Notes: generated from the letters alone by a model not told the origin. A stretch of 64,000 nucleotides of DNA from Levilactobacillus tangyuanensis (GCF_003946545.1 NZ_RHOA01000002.1:186001-250000); one strand, 5' to 3'. Shown: positions 7,472 to 17,088, numbered from the stretch's first letter. Numbers and translations are program-made.

Positions 7472-7699
7472 TGCTTGGTTCAGCTCCTTAATAACTAAAT
7501 TTATTTTTGACTAGTCTACCATATCTCCAGATAACTTGCGACTCATTAAGTCAATCAAGCCGCGATCCTTTTAGCCTGTTAGTAAGTTCACTTATCTCGT
7601 TTACAATTTAAATTATTCAATTTGTCACTGAAATGCCATCATCCTGTTACCCCTTCGCAACCAAAGCGCGTTAAGATGGGGCTACTTTATGGGGAATGG

Positions 7700-9022
7700 A
7701 TGATGATTGTGAAAAAAATCTTGATGTTGGTTGGCACGGCCATGGCTGTCATGAGCCTCACACCAGCCATGACGGCTCACGCTCGCAGTTACTTGACGAT
7801 TACGTCAAGTCAGAAAACAAGCTACAACGCTCGCTTCGTCAGTCAGGGGAGTCGGAACGATGGTATTTATTACTACGCGCCCTACTACACCCAACAGTCG
7901 GCGAAGACACGCGATGCCAGTGGTAAGAACTGGCAGCATCGTTTCGTTCGCGTAACCCAGACCGCCAAGCTTTCAAATGGCGCCACCTTTGTTAAATTCT
8001 CTTGGTACGGCAAGACGATTGGGTGGGTTGACCAGTCAGCGTTACAAAAGTACAGCCGCTCACAGAATGCGGCGGCCCTGATGAACAGCGCCCACTTCCA
8101 GGGTCGGGCGCTCCTCTTCAACAACTTCACCAAGGGCGCCAGCCACATCAGCTTGGGCTACGCCGATGCCACCACCAAAACCGCGACCAATAATGCCACG
8201 TTGTTTCCCATTGCCTCCTTACAGAAAGTCATGACGGGAGCCATCATTGAACAGCTCGCCGCTTCAAAGAAGCTGTCCCTAAACAACAAGTTGAGTAAGT
8301 ATTATCCCGGCGTCAAGAATAGTAGTCGCATCACCCTTCGTCAACTACTTAATCACCGTTCTGGCATCAATATGGATGAAACGACGCCTGGAACACTCTT
8401 AACCTCTCAGGCTGCCGAGATCAACTATACCTTGGCTCAGATGAAGGTTGCGGGTAACGGCGCCTACAACTACACGAACGCCAACTATACCCTGCTGGCC
8501 GGCGTGGCTTCCAAGGTGACCGGCCAAACCTATGACCAGCTGGTTCAAAAGCGAATTATCAAACCACTTGGTCTCAAGAACACCTATTCCTGGAACAACC
8601 TACCTGCCAATAGTTCCGTTGCCAGTGGCTATAAATTTGCCAACGGGAAAAATTATCAAGCTAAGAACGTCTCACAGAAGCTCATGTCTTCCCTGTTGGG
8701 AGCTGGTAATTACTATTCCACGCCAGAGGACTACTACGCCATTCAAAAGGGCATTCGTAATGGGAAGATCCTGACTAAGAACCAGTACTACGACCTGGCG
8801 AACGACTACAAGCTGAACTACGCCGGGGGACTCTACCACTACAGTGGCGGAATCAAACGTGTCCGCGGATCCTTGAGTGGCGGGGGTTACAATAACCTCC
8901 TATACGGATCAGAGGGTAACAAGAAGGGCGTCATTCTCTTTGCTAACCAAAGTCCCACTCGAAACATCGATTCATTAGGAAAAACACTTTATGACCTCGC
9001 CCGTTATTACAACGAAAATTAA
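7700..9022 (+). CDS. Secreted class-C beta-lactamase-like serine hydrolase with GW/SH3-like domain
   Basis: A 440-residue exported protein. A signal peptide (about 1-28, ending TAHA) is followed by a basic, Tyr-rich GW/SH3-like wall-binding module (about 30-118, ending TIGWVDQSAL) and a beta-lactamase/transpeptidase domain. Catalytic Ser173 and Lys176 lie in IASLQKVM, and Tyr258-Thr-Asn260 is the second motif. Such proteins act on cell-wall peptides or esters at the envelope; I see no sign of true beta-lactam resistance. Start ATG 7700 follows GGGGAA; the longer frame from 7622 has no signal sequence or ribosome site. A bidirectional terminator follows. Confidence 0.82.
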   Translation: MMIVKKILMLVGTAMAVMSLTPAMTAHARSYLTITSSQKTSYNARFVSQGSRNDGIYYYAPYYTQQSAKTRDASGKNWQHRFVRVTQTAKLSNGATFVKFSWYGKTIGWVDQSALQKYSRSQNAAALMNSAHFQGRALLFNNFTKGASHISLGYADATTKTATNNATLFPIASLQKVMTGAIIEQLAASKKLSLNNKLSKYYPGVKNSSRITLRQLLNHRSGINMDETTPGTLLTSQAAEINYTLAQMKVAGNGAYNYTNANYTLLAGVASKVTGQTYDQLVQKRIIKPLGLKNTYSWNNLPANSSVASGYKFANGKNYQAKNVSQKLMSSLLGAGNYYSTPEDYYAIQKGIRNGKILTKNQYYDLANDYKLNYAGGLYHYSGGIKRVRGSLSGGGYNNLLYGSEGNKKGVILFANQSPTRNIDSLGKTLYDLARYYNEN

Positions 9023-9024
9023 CT

Positions 9025-9066
9025 AAAAATGACCAGAATGGCATTCCGCCGTCCTGGTCATTTTTT
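9025..9066. terminator. Bidirectional terminator between convergent genes
   Basis: 12-bp stem AAAAATGACCAG / CTGGTCATTTTT with T runs on both strands, serving the serine hydrolase and the GH73 gene. Confidence 0.85.
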
Positions 9067-9070
9067 AGTT

Positions 9071-9691
9071 TTACGTGTCATACTCGTTAAGGTTATAGGT
9101 CGCAATCACGTTGGTTAACTTCTTCGCGTATCTCGGGTCCGTCGCGTAGCCATTGGCCTGCAACAACTTGGCCGCCTCCTGATAGTTCGTGACCGTCTGC
9201 TTAAAATAGCTTCGTTTTAACAAAGCATCATGATCTAGGATGGCCGCCGTCAACGATGGATAGTCACGGAAATTAGCATTCACCTGAATCTTCTTACCAT
9301 TAACGTATTCGGTCGTTGGGAACGTCTTGGTCCGCCCTTCATAACTCCCCTTAACCCCAAATGGATTATTGGCTTGAACAAAGAGTTCTGAGGTCCCCCA
9401 ACTCGATTCAAGAATGGCCTGGGCAATCACAATACTGGGCAATACCTGCCCGTTCTGCCGGTAAACCCGGACAGCCGGAGCGGCCATCTCCTTGATAAAC
9501 TTGCGCTGGTTTTCCGACTCATTATCGGACGATGAACTACTGGTATTGGTCACCGTGGCCCGTTGAAATTCTGTTTTTATTTTTCCCCGCAACATAATTC
9601 CGCTCCCAAGGACCAAGAGGACCATCACAAAGATCCAGGTGGCGGTGGCAGGGTTATTTTGACGGCGTTGTTTTCGACGACGCTTTGGCAC
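9071..9691 (-). CDS. Membrane-anchored GH73 glucosaminidase
   Basis: A 206-residue peptidoglycan hydrolase. A very basic N-terminus (residues 1-11) precedes one membrane helix (about 18-33), a Ser-rich linker, and a GH73 domain from about residue 62. The catalytic Glu95 lies in AILESSWGTS, and YEGRTKTFPTTEY and FRDYPSLTAAILDH are family landmarks. It would cleave N-acetylglucosaminyl bonds at the cell surface as a type II membrane protein. The start is GTG at 9691 with GGAGGG upstream. Confidence 0.87.
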   Translation of the reverse strand: MPKRRRKQRRQNNPATATWIFVMVLLVLGSGIMLRGKIKTEFQRATVTNTSSSSSDNESENQRKFIKEMAAPAVRVYRQNGQVLPSIVIAQAILESSWGTSELFVQANNPFGVKGSYEGRTKTFPTTEYVNGKKIQVNANFRDYPSLTAAILDHDALLKRSYFKQTVTNYQEAAKLLQANGYATDPRYAKKLTNVIATYNLNEYDT

Positions 9692-9808
9692 CCGGATCCC
9701 TCCAATTTCAGTTATAATAGATTCAATTATAGCCAGTTTCTAAACGCAATACCGATTATTCTGTAAAAGCTCAAGAAAAATTAATCTTTTCGAAAGGAGG
9801 AGCCCCGA

Positions 9809-10795
9809 ATGTTCCTAAGTAGCACCATTATTCTTCTATGTATTGCTGCGCTGGCTAACTTCTGGCAACCACGCGGATTGGCCAGCCTGGTCACCACTGG
9901 TCTTTGTGGAGCCGGGATTACCCTGCTGGCCACCATCTCTCATCACCCCTGGGCCCATCTCATCGGTGCCATCGGCTGGACCGCCATGGGCCTCATTGCC
10001 CTGATAGGTGTCGGCATTTTAGCCCTGATTCTAATTGCCCCCCACCGGGTCGTTCGCAAGCATGAACGGCTGACCGTCGGGGTTCTTCTGATCGTCTGGG
10101 CGGCTGTCATTCTCAACATTGGCTGGGTCATCAGCCTCTTGACGGACCGCTTTGACTTTGAAATTTGGGAATGGCTTACCTTCGTTCCCGTGTTCACCTT
10201 ATACATTGGCCTGATCTTTGGTGCCAGCCTACTTGGGGTGATGCGCGCTTGCATCATGCACAGTCGCCAAGCGGATACGATCGTCATCCTGGGCGCCGGT
10301 CTGCTCCGCGGTCATCATATCGGCCGGGTACTCGGTAACCGGCTACGGGCCGGCCTACGATTGGCCAACCAACAAAAAACGCCACCCGTCATCATCGTGA
10401 CGGGTGGCCAAGGACCGGATGAAACGATGAGTGAGGCAGCGGCCATGGCCGGCTTCCTGAAGCGCCAGGGTTACGATGACCAGCGAATCATCTTGGAAGA
10501 CCGGGCCACCAACACCCGCACCAATCTGATCAACAGTCAGCGGTTATGGCAACGCTTGCCGCATGGCGGTGGCCGGGTCGTCGTGGTAACCAGCAATTAT
10601 CATCTGTTTCGCGCGGAGTACCTAGCCAATCGGCTAGGCCTCGTGGTCGGCGGCTACCCTGCCCCCACCCGACCAACCTATCTGCCGCTCGGTTGGTCAC
10701 GCGAGTTTTTAGCCATTCTCATGCTCCATCCCCGGCTTCATCGGGGCGTCCTACTTGCCCTGATCACCGTCAACCTGCTCTGGATGCTCAGTTAA
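9809..10795 (+). CDS. YdcF family (DUF218) membrane protein
   Basis: A 328-residue protein with four to five N-terminal helices (about 1-150) and a DUF218/YdcF domain behind them. The domain shows VILGAGLLRGH, VTGGQGPDETMSEA, EDRATNTRTN and VTSNYHLFRA, which is the usual motif order, and one more hydrophobic segment closes the protein. Family members (SanA/ElyC) are linked to envelope integrity and carrier-lipid metabolism; the reaction is not settled. Ribosome site AAAGGAGGAG lies just upstream. Its 3' end overlaps the convergent amidase gene by 8 bp. Confidence 0.85.
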   Translation: MFLSSTIILLCIAALANFWQPRGLASLVTTGLCGAGITLLATISHHPWAHLIGAIGWTAMGLIALIGVGILALILIAPHRVVRKHERLTVGVLLIVWAAVILNIGWVISLLTDRFDFEIWEWLTFVPVFTLYIGLIFGASLLGVMRACIMHSRQADTIVILGAGLLRGHHIGRVLGNRLRAGLRLANQQKTPPVIIVTGGQGPDETMSEAAAMAGFLKRQGYDDQRIILEDRATNTRTNLINSQRLWQRLPHGGGRVVVVTSNYHLFRAEYLANRLGLVVGGYPAPTRPTYLPLGWSREFLAILMLHPRLHRGVLLALITVNLLWMLS

Positions 10796-11765
10796 GGCTG
10801 GTCGCCTGCAACTCGTTTTCCAGTGGATAAAACCTGGCATCGGTCCAAGTCAGCATGTCCGGGGTTAACCGTAACTTCACCAGGTCGAGACGATTATAGG
10901 GTTGGAAGTAATAGGTTAGCGACTCACAGCAAGTAGCCGCCCGATAGACCGAATAAGTTGGCCGATACTGGCGACTCTTCGGCACGGTGACACTGTTTAA
11001 TAGGTGCCAGGCGCTGACAATCCCAGCCGCCTCATCTGCTGGCAGTTCCGCGCGTTCCTTATAGTAGGCAGCTCGGACAAACCGGCCCCCCGGTGTAAAT
11101 GAACTGCTGGGAACCGGCTTGCCAGAAAAGCTGCCGTTGCTGACACGCGGCGCATTCAATGGCAACGTGCCCGCTAAAAAGTCATCGGTGTAATTGACGT
11201 AGTCGCCCAGTCGTTCCAACTGGCGTTCAAAGTCTTTACTGTTCGTGACCACCCCCAACGGATTGTCACGAACCTTCATTGGAAAATGCGTAGGCTCGAT
11301 CACAACGGTTCGCCCGGTGCGATCGGCGACGGCGAAATGCAGCTCTGCCTCACCAATATTATTCACGGCATACCGATTCGTCATGAGTTGAATCTCAGCG
11401 ATATGGGCCTCGATGTCGTCAACCGAGGCAAACCGACCCAACAAATAAAATGAAAACTCGTACGGCGCTAAGTGAACCAAACCTGGCGCCGGTTTTTCGA
11501 CTAACCGCGACCCATTAGCGAACGTGAGTTTCTGGACGCTAAGTCCCATCTCGTTCACACCATCGGACACGTCAATCTCATCGTCATGAGCACCACCGCC
11601 ACCGATCATGGCGTAGCGGTTGGTGTACCGCCGATTATCATAAAGACTTGCCCACTGATATTGTCGGGGCACAAACAAGGGCTGGACCGCCAAGCGGTGC
11701 CAGTCCATGGTTCTAGCTAGGATGTGCTGGCCATCCTTCGTGATTTGTAAGATACTCGTACACAT
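10788..11765 (-). CDS. Choloylglycine hydrolase family (bile salt hydrolase / penicillin V acylase-like) Ntn amidase
   Basis: A 325-residue cytoplasmic N-terminal-nucleophile hydrolase. The start MCTS exposes Cys2 after Met removal. The expected active-site set is present: Arg18 and Asp21 in LARTMDW, the Asn in DGVNEMGLS, Asn in VVTNSKDF, and Arg in GRFVRAAY. These residues fit both conjugated bile salt hydrolases and penicillin V acylases. Sequence alone does not decide the substrate, so I leave the symbol empty. The genes are convergent with ydcF (8 bp overlap). A small unrecognised gene lies 27 bp upstream and may be cotranscribed. Confidence 0.87.
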   Translation of the reverse strand: MCTSILQITKDGQHILARTMDWHRLAVQPLFVPRQYQWASLYDNRRYTNRYAMIGGGGAHDDEIDVSDGVNEMGLSVQKLTFANGSRLVEKPAPGLVHLAPYEFSFYLLGRFASVDDIEAHIAEIQLMTNRYAVNNIGEAELHFAVADRTGRTVVIEPTHFPMKVRDNPLGVVTNSKDFERQLERLGDYVNYTDDFLAGTLPLNAPRVSNGSFSGKPVPSSSFTPGGRFVRAAYYKERAELPADEAAGIVSAWHLLNSVTVPKSRQYRPTYSVYRAATCCESLTYYFQPYNRLDLVKLRLTPDMLTWTDARFYPLENELQATSLN

Positions 11766-11792
11766 GACCCGTCCTCCTTGCCCTAGGCTGGG

Positions 11793-12068
11793 CTATTCTT
11801 TCGGATCAACCGCTGTCAACAGCTGTTCCACACTGGCAGACCGACTGGCCTTAGCCGCCGTTAACAACGCCTGAAAGCGCCGGTCAATCTCTGGCGCCGA
11901 CTCCCGAATGGCCGAATCGGCCGAAACCGTTGCCGTAATCTGTAAGTAAGCGTACATAACTTGACTCTGATCGAGGCCGGATTCTTGGGACAGCTTGGTG
12001 GCCAATGCGTAACGATCCCCCGTCAACATGGCAGCAAACGGACTTTGATAAGCTTTCTTTGAACGCAT
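11793..12068 (-). CDS. Hypothetical protein (91 aa)
   Basis: I do not recognise this protein. It is a soluble, Ala/Ser-rich, probably helical 91-residue chain (MRSKKAYQSPF start, ending in DPKE) with no Cys, no signal and no membrane segment. I choose the ATG at 12068 because GGAAGGTGG precedes it by 7 nt; the longer frame from 12098 begins inside the untranslated region. It lies 27 bp upstream of the Ntn amidase gene on the same strand without a terminator between, so the two are probably cotranscribed. Confidence 0.65.
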   Translation of the reverse strand: MRSKKAYQSPFAAMLTGDRYALATKLSQESGLDQSQVMYAYLQITATVSADSAIRESAPEIDRRFQALLTAAKASRSASVEQLLTAVDPKE

Positions 12069-12195
12069 GTGGATTCCACCTTCCTTTTTGTAAGTCACTT
12101 TGACTTTACTTTAACGGCTTAACCATTTAAGTCAACTAAAGAGTTTCTTAAACTTTCTTAAATCGGCGAGAATCAGTCCAGACATCCGGTCATTA

Positions 12196-12204
12196 TGGTA
12201 AAAT
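12196..12204 (+). promoter_or_regulatory. Extended -10 promoter element for the MMPL gene
   Basis: TGGTAAAAT (TG-N-TAAAAT) with no good -35. The same ATGGTAAAATNAA string occurs upstream of ltaS. Confidence 0.5.
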
Positions 12205-12270
12205 TAACATTGAACTGCACCCTGCTTGCACGGCGGGAATTTCATTACATAGAGAGGACTCAGATTACAT

Positions 12271-15036
12271 ATGCAAGAACGGATTAGAAAGCTCCATCAT
12301 AACCGAATTTTTGCACTCGTATTCTGGTTAGTTGTGGTCTTTGCGGCCATCGTCACTTTACCAAATGTGAACACTATCATTCAGTATGACGGTCAACCAC
12401 AATTAGCGAATACGAGTCAACCCGTGAAAGCGACCCAGATTCGCAATACCTGGGGTCGCAATCTTAACGGGACCTACACCGTCAATGCGGTCTTCAATAA
12501 TCCCAGTGGCGCCCTAAATAACAAGCAATTGGCGTCCATTAACAAAACCGTTTCCGAACTACAGAAGCGTTCTAGTTATTATGGGATCAAGAAGATTACA
12601 ACCATGACGAACACGCCTACCAGCCAACCTCAATTGTTCTCAAAGGACAAATCCACCGAGGTTGTCCAATTAGCCGTGAGTCATAATCAAGGCACGGTCC
12701 GTCAAATTTCCGGCCAATTGAAGTCTCAAATTTCAACAGTCGGCCTCAACACCTACGTCACCAGCCCCGAAATTGTCAGCGATGCTGCGAACCAGCACAT
12801 CGCTTCCTTCACCTTGATTGTCATCATCATGACCCTAGTCTTAGCGTTGGTTGCTATGGGGATTCTCTTTGCATCAATCATTGCCCCAATTATTAGTTTC
12901 CTTGCTATTTTAATTAGTTATATCTCCACGCTAAGCCTGGCCACCAATTTAGCCTACCATTGGAACTTCGCGTATTCCGAATATACGCCAATCTTCCTGC
13001 TACTAGGCATTGGCCTGTTCACACTCCTCACGAATTTCTGGTTCTTCCGGGAACTTCGTGAACGCGTGGATGACGGTGCCGACAGTCAAGAAGCCACTTC
13101 AGCAGTCATCGCTAGCTTGGGTTACCGAGTGCTTATCAGCACCCTGACCTTAACGATCGCCTTTGGCGGCCTGATGCTATTCGACTTCTCCACCATTCGT
13201 GCCTTTGGCGTCTTGGGCATCGGTTTTGCTATCACCGGGATTGCATCGGTAACCTTGGTGCCCGTCTTTGCCGGTATGCTTGGTTCCAGCCTCTTCTGGC
13301 CTAAGAAGACTCGGCCACAACTCAAGGACCATAAGCTCTGGCATTCACTTGCCCGCTTCGGTCTCTGGCAACCTTGGATTGCCGTCTTGTTGGCCCTGTA
13401 CCTGTTAGGACCCGTTGCCTTTGGATTCCATACCCGCTTAAACTACAATAACACCCAAGATATTCCCAATAACCAAGCCGTGCAGGGTGCGCGGGTCTTA
13501 AGTGCTCACTTTGGCCAAGGTAAATCGACGCCAGTGACGCTTTACATTCAGACCAATAAACGATTAAACAACCAAAATCAATTGTTTGAAATTGATAACT
13601 TGACCAAGAAATTAAAGGCACAACCAGGCGTGGCTTCGGTCACATCCGTTACCCAGCCCGGTGGTCAACCCATCACCCAATACTATGTCTCCAGTCAATT
13701 AAGTTCTCTCAACGAAAACTTGAATGGGGTCATTGGTCAACTAGGTACCCTACGCAAGGATCTCAAGTCCGACAAGTCCAACTTGAAGGAAAAGGACCTC
13801 CAGTCAGAGGTTAAGCGGCTTAGCAAATTGAGTGCGCAAACCAACAGTCTGGTCAGCGACAGCAGTACCCTCTCCGGCTCACTGCAATCAGCCCTCAGCC
13901 AATCCAGCGCTTCTGGTAGCAAGGCTTCCAAAAAGGTTGCCCGCTACATTAACCAGTTGAATGCGGTCAACGCCGAACTGAACAGTGCCGTGGGTACGAT
14001 GTCGAGTTTATCTGGCGCGGCGACCACCACCAATACGGATGTTGGCACGGCCTCCACTAACCTCTCAAGTTACGCCTCCGGTATTAAGTCGGTTAACGAT
14101 AGCTTGGGCACATCTCGTAAGCACGTGAAGGATATGCAGACCTCTTTGAACAGCATTTATGGTTACCTGGGTGGTCTCCAAACTTCCGAAGCTGCTAAGT
14201 CCCTATATCTTTCACCAACTCAGTTAGCCAGCGGTGATTTCCAACAATCCCTGGTCAACTTCACGGATGAAAAGACCAAGGCGACCTACCTAACAATTAC
14301 CTTAAAGCAAGCGCCAAATGCTAAGGACACCACCAAGACTCTGACACACCTGCAAGACTTAACCAAGAGCCAACTTCGTGGGACCTCCCTGAAGGATGCT
14401 AAGTTAACCTACACGGGTCAACCGGTCGTGGCCAGCACCATTCAGCAACAATACCAACACGACTTACCACGAGTCATTGCCCTGGTATTCGGCGTCACCT
14501 TGTTACTCTTGATCGTCTTCAGTCGGTCAATCTTACAACCACTCTACTGGTTCCTAACCTTTGCTGCTTCGGCCTTAGGGAGTTTCCAGCTGACACAAGT
14601 CTTAATGCGGTGGTTAACCGGTAACAACGAGTTTAACTGGCAAGTCCCATTACTGGCATTCATTCCACTAACGGTTCTGGCCGTTGTTGAATTGACTCAG
14701 TTGGCCTTAAGCTTCCGACTGAACGACGCGCCATTACTCGACTGGCTCCTACCTGGCATCAACGAATGTGGGCAAACGATGCGGCATTCCATGTTCCTCG
14801 TTATTGCCAGCGTCCTCGGCCTGTTGGCGGCGGAATCACAGGTCTTAACGGCTGTTGCCCTGATTACCATCTTCACGGCAGTTATCTTCAACCTGTTATT
14901 ACCACTCATGGCCGCCTCCTTCGGGAAGTTGTCCGTGATCATTCCTAACCAAAAGCCTTACCAGTTCCACCTTGGTAACGGTAAAGGTGCTCACCGTCGT
15001 GGTGCTCACGCGAGTCATGACGATTCTGAAGACTAA
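12271..15036 (+). CDS. MMPL/RND family transporter
   Basis: A 921-residue protein with the two-fold RND layout: a first helix (about 12-32), a large extracellular loop, five or six helices (about 178-390), a second long extracellular region, and a final helix bundle (about 735-895). The second loop (about 480-650) is very rich in Ser, Leu and Lys and should form long coiled coils, as in YhgE/MmpL-like exporters of Gram-positives. It probably exports a lipid or hydrophobic compound using the proton gradient. Start ATG 12271 has AGAGAGG somewhat far upstream (13 nt). A terminator follows, so it is monocistronic. Cargo unknown. Confidence 0.85.
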   Translation: MQERIRKLHHNRIFALVFWLVVVFAAIVTLPNVNTIIQYDGQPQLANTSQPVKATQIRNTWGRNLNGTYTVNAVFNNPSGALNNKQLASINKTVSELQKRSSYYGIKKITTMTNTPTSQPQLFSKDKSTEVVQLAVSHNQGTVRQISGQLKSQISTVGLNTYVTSPEIVSDAANQHIASFTLIVIIMTLVLALVAMGILFASIIAPIISFLAILISYISTLSLATNLAYHWNFAYSEYTPIFLLLGIGLFTLLTNFWFFRELRERVDDGADSQEATSAVIASLGYRVLISTLTLTIAFGGLMLFDFSTIRAFGVLGIGFAITGIASVTLVPVFAGMLGSSLFWPKKTRPQLKDHKLWHSLARFGLWQPWIAVLLALYLLGPVAFGFHTRLNYNNTQDIPNNQAVQGARVLSAHFGQGKSTPVTLYIQTNKRLNNQNQLFEIDNLTKKLKAQPGVASVTSVTQPGGQPITQYYVSSQLSSLNENLNGVIGQLGTLRKDLKSDKSNLKEKDLQSEVKRLSKLSAQTNSLVSDSSTLSGSLQSALSQSSASGSKASKKVARYINQLNAVNAELNSAVGTMSSLSGAATTTNTDVGTASTNLSSYASGIKSVNDSLGTSRKHVKDMQTSLNSIYGYLGGLQTSEAAKSLYLSPTQLASGDFQQSLVNFTDEKTKATYLTITLKQAPNAKDTTKTLTHLQDLTKSQLRGTSLKDAKLTYTGQPVVASTIQQQYQHDLPRVIALVFGVTLLLLIVFSRSILQPLYWFLTFAASALGSFQLTQVLMRWLTGNNEFNWQVPLLAFIPLTVLAVVELTQLALSFRLNDAPLLDWLLPGINECGQTMRHSMFLVIASVLGLLAAESQVLTAVALITIFTAVIFNLLLPLMAASFGKLSVIIPNQKPYQFHLGNGKGAHRRGAHASHDDSED

Positions 15037-15050
15037 CTTCAAGCAATAGA

Positions 15051-15090
15051 AAATGCGGTACCGCCTCTGTTGGCGATGCCGCATTTTTTT
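15051..15090. terminator. Terminator between convergent MMPL and MFS genes
   Basis: AAATGCGG / CCGCATTT stem with inner CGCC/GGCG pairing and a seven-T tail. Confidence 0.8.
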
Positions 15091-15103
15091 ATGGCCTAAA
15101 TTT

Positions 15104-16537
15104 TTAACGAACTCGCCGCCGATACAGGCGCCATCCAGTCACGCCCGTGGCCAACAAACAAATAACCAGAGCGACGATGAAGGACACCCGCATGCCAGCG
15201 ATGAAGATCTCTGGGTGCGCCGGCAGGTACGCCGTCACCTTGTGACCGGCGTAATGAGTCATTGATGAGAACAGAACGGTCGTCGCTACCGAGATTCCGA
15301 TGACCATCCCCAGTTCCCTGGCTAAGGCATTCACACCCCCGGCAATTCCCAGATCCTTGACGGGTACGGCGCTCATGACGATAGAATTATTGGGCGCCAT
15401 GAAGATCCCGTTACCTAAGCCGACCAGGCCGATAAAGAACATGAAGATCCAAAGTGGCGTCGTCAATCCGGCAAACATATAGCCCACCTGACTAATGGAA
15501 ATCAAGACGAGCCCCACAAAGGTCAATAGTTCCGGTCCAATCTTATCCGACACGGCACCCGCAACCGGGGCCACCACCACCTGAACGATGGGAAAGGTCA
15601 TCAGGGCATAACCAGCATAGTTGGCGGCCAGCCCCCGGGCATTCTCTAGGTAAAATGGCGCAATCACGTTAAAGAAGAAGTTCGCGATGAAAATGAGAAA
15701 CGCACAGAGAATACTGATTGAAAACTGCCAATTATGAAACAAGCTCAGTGCCAAGATGGGATCGGTCGCCCGTTGTTCCCACCAAATAAAACCGGTCAGG
15801 GTCAGGGCCGCAATGGCGAACAGGCCCAGGATGGCCGGCTGGGTAAAGCCCACCTCTTGGCCAATGAATACCCCGGCAAAGAGGCTCACCATCAGGAGCG
15901 CAAACAGGCCCGCTCCCCTCCGGTCGATGGGTTGCCGGGTAACGACCAGGTCATGAGGCAAGATGACTTGGCCAATCACGAGGGCGACAATGCCCACCGG
16001 CACATTGATCCAGAAGATATACCCCCAGCTCAGGTGAGCCAGTAGGATACCACCGATACCGGGTCCGGCAATGCTGCCCAGGGCCACGAAAGACCCAATC
16101 ATGCCCAAGGCTCGCCCACGTTCACTGAAGGGGAAAACCTCGGTAATAATGCCACTATTGGTGGCCATGGTCATCGCCGCCCCAACGGCCTGAACCACTC
16201 GAGCAATCAATAGAAATGGCAGCCCGGCGCTGAAGCCACACAGGAGAGACCCGACTGTAAACAGCACCGACCCCAGCTTGAAGATGCGAATCTTCCCCCG
16301 ACTATCCCCCAGCTTGCCAAAGAGTAGCAACAGGGAACAGATCACAATCAAGTAGATCGACACCACCCACTCGGCCTGATTCATCGGAATCTTAAGGTCC
16401 CGACTCATCACTGGCAAGGCAATGTTGACGATACTGCCGTCTAGCGTGGACATAAAGGTAAATAGGCAAATGGCAACCAGGATCCACCACCGATGACGCT
16501 GAATGATGGGGTTGTCAGTAAAGCTGGATTGTTTCAC
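15104..16537 (-). CDS. DHA2-family MFS drug/proton antiporter
   Basis: A 477-residue, 14-helix MFS protein of the EmrB/QacA type. The first-helix signature STLDGSIVNIALPVM (residues 30-44), the GRxxG-like loop after helix 2 (GKLGDSRGKIRIF) and motif C in helix 5 (GPGIGGILL) are present. It would export drugs or other amphipathic compounds against protons. The start is GTG at 16537 with AAGGAG upstream. A MerR regulator gene lies just upstream on the same strand, separated by a terminator, so it is the likely regulator of this pump. Confidence 0.88.
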   Translation of the reverse strand: MKQSSFTDNPIIQRHRWWILVAICLFTFMSTLDGSIVNIALPVMSRDLKIPMNQAEWVVSIYLIVICSLLLLFGKLGDSRGKIRIFKLGSVLFTVGSLLCGFSAGLPFLLIARVVQAVGAAMTMATNSGIITEVFPFSERGRALGMIGSFVALGSIAGPGIGGILLAHLSWGYIFWINVPVGIVALVIGQVILPHDLVVTRQPIDRRGAGLFALLMVSLFAGVFIGQEVGFTQPAILGLFAIAALTLTGFIWWEQRATDPILALSLFHNWQFSISILCAFLIFIANFFFNVIAPFYLENARGLAANYAGYALMTFPIVQVVVAPVAGAVSDKIGPELLTFVGLVLISISQVGYMFAGLTTPLWIFMFFIGLVGLGNGIFMAPNNSIVMSAVPVKDLGIAGGVNALARELGMVIGISVATTVLFSSMTHYAGHKVTAYLPAHPEIFIAGMRVSFIVALVICLLATGVTGWRLYRRRVR

Positions 16538-16575
16538 GTTCGTTACTCCTTATCGTTAACTCATTTTTTGGCATC

Positions 16576-16607
16576 AAAAAAGACCCACAAGTTCGGCCTG
16601 CGGGCCC
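16576..16607 (-). terminator. Terminator of the MerR-type gene
   Basis: GC-rich imperfect stem (GGCCCGCAG / CTTGTGGGTC) followed by six T on the minus strand. Confidence 0.65.
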
Positions 16608-16617
16608 GGTTAAATGT

Positions 16618-17088
16618 CTAATTAGGGGTGGCCGCCATCAGGTGCCGGACCTCGGCATTGGGGAGCAACCGATAGTGAACGCCACCCTCGTCCGGCAAAA
16701 TCGCCAACAGCGTTTGCTCGGCATCGAAGGCCCCCAGGTTGAGTGCCATCTCGCCATCAATTTGTAACAAACCCTGTAAGCCTCGGGTGATGAAGCGATG
16801 AATCTGTTGCGCTCGCGTCTGCCGGTCGCCGGCCCGTTTGGCCGCCGCGGCCAGCGTTAAGCCTTCGTCCAAGAAATACTTAATCATAGAGACCTGGATA
16901 AACGTCTTGAACGTATAGACCCGGGCCTGCTTCTCGTCCGGCCGTTCCTGGGATTGAATGAGTCCCTTTTGTTCCCAGTACCGTAGTTGACGGGCCGAGA
17001 CGCCAGTCATCGAGGCAATCTCACCAATTCGAAACACAAGGCGTTTGACATCAAAAACCTGTCGTAACTCATCTGAAAATTCCGCCAT
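16618..17088 (-). CDS. MerR family transcriptional regulator
   Basis: A 156-residue regulator. The winged-helix N-terminus reads FRIGEIASMTGVSARQLRYWEQKGLI (about residues 19-44, split here: FRIGEIASMTGV then SARQLRYWEQKGLI), the MerR signature. A dimerisation helix and a short ligand-binding tail (LPDEGGVHYRLLP) follow. It probably controls the adjacent DHA2 efflux gene. Start ATG 17088 lies 9 nt after GGAAGGGG; earlier ATGs in the frame are on or before this site. No metal-binding Cys cluster is present, so it is of the multidrug/small-molecule type rather than a metal sensor. Confidence 0.82.
   Translation of the reverse strand: MAEFSDELRQVFDVKRLVFRIGEIASMTGVSARQLRYWEQKGLIQSQERPDEKQARVYTFKTFIQVSMIKYFLDEGLTLAAAAKRAGDRQTRAQQIHRFITRGLQGLLQIDGEMALNLGAFDAEQTLLAILPDEGGVHYRLLPNAEVRHLMAATPN

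Noticed and set aside
7472-7699. yybP-ykoY manganese riboswitch ahead of the TerC gene
   Set aside because: No conserved L1/L3 motifs are seen in the short upstream region.
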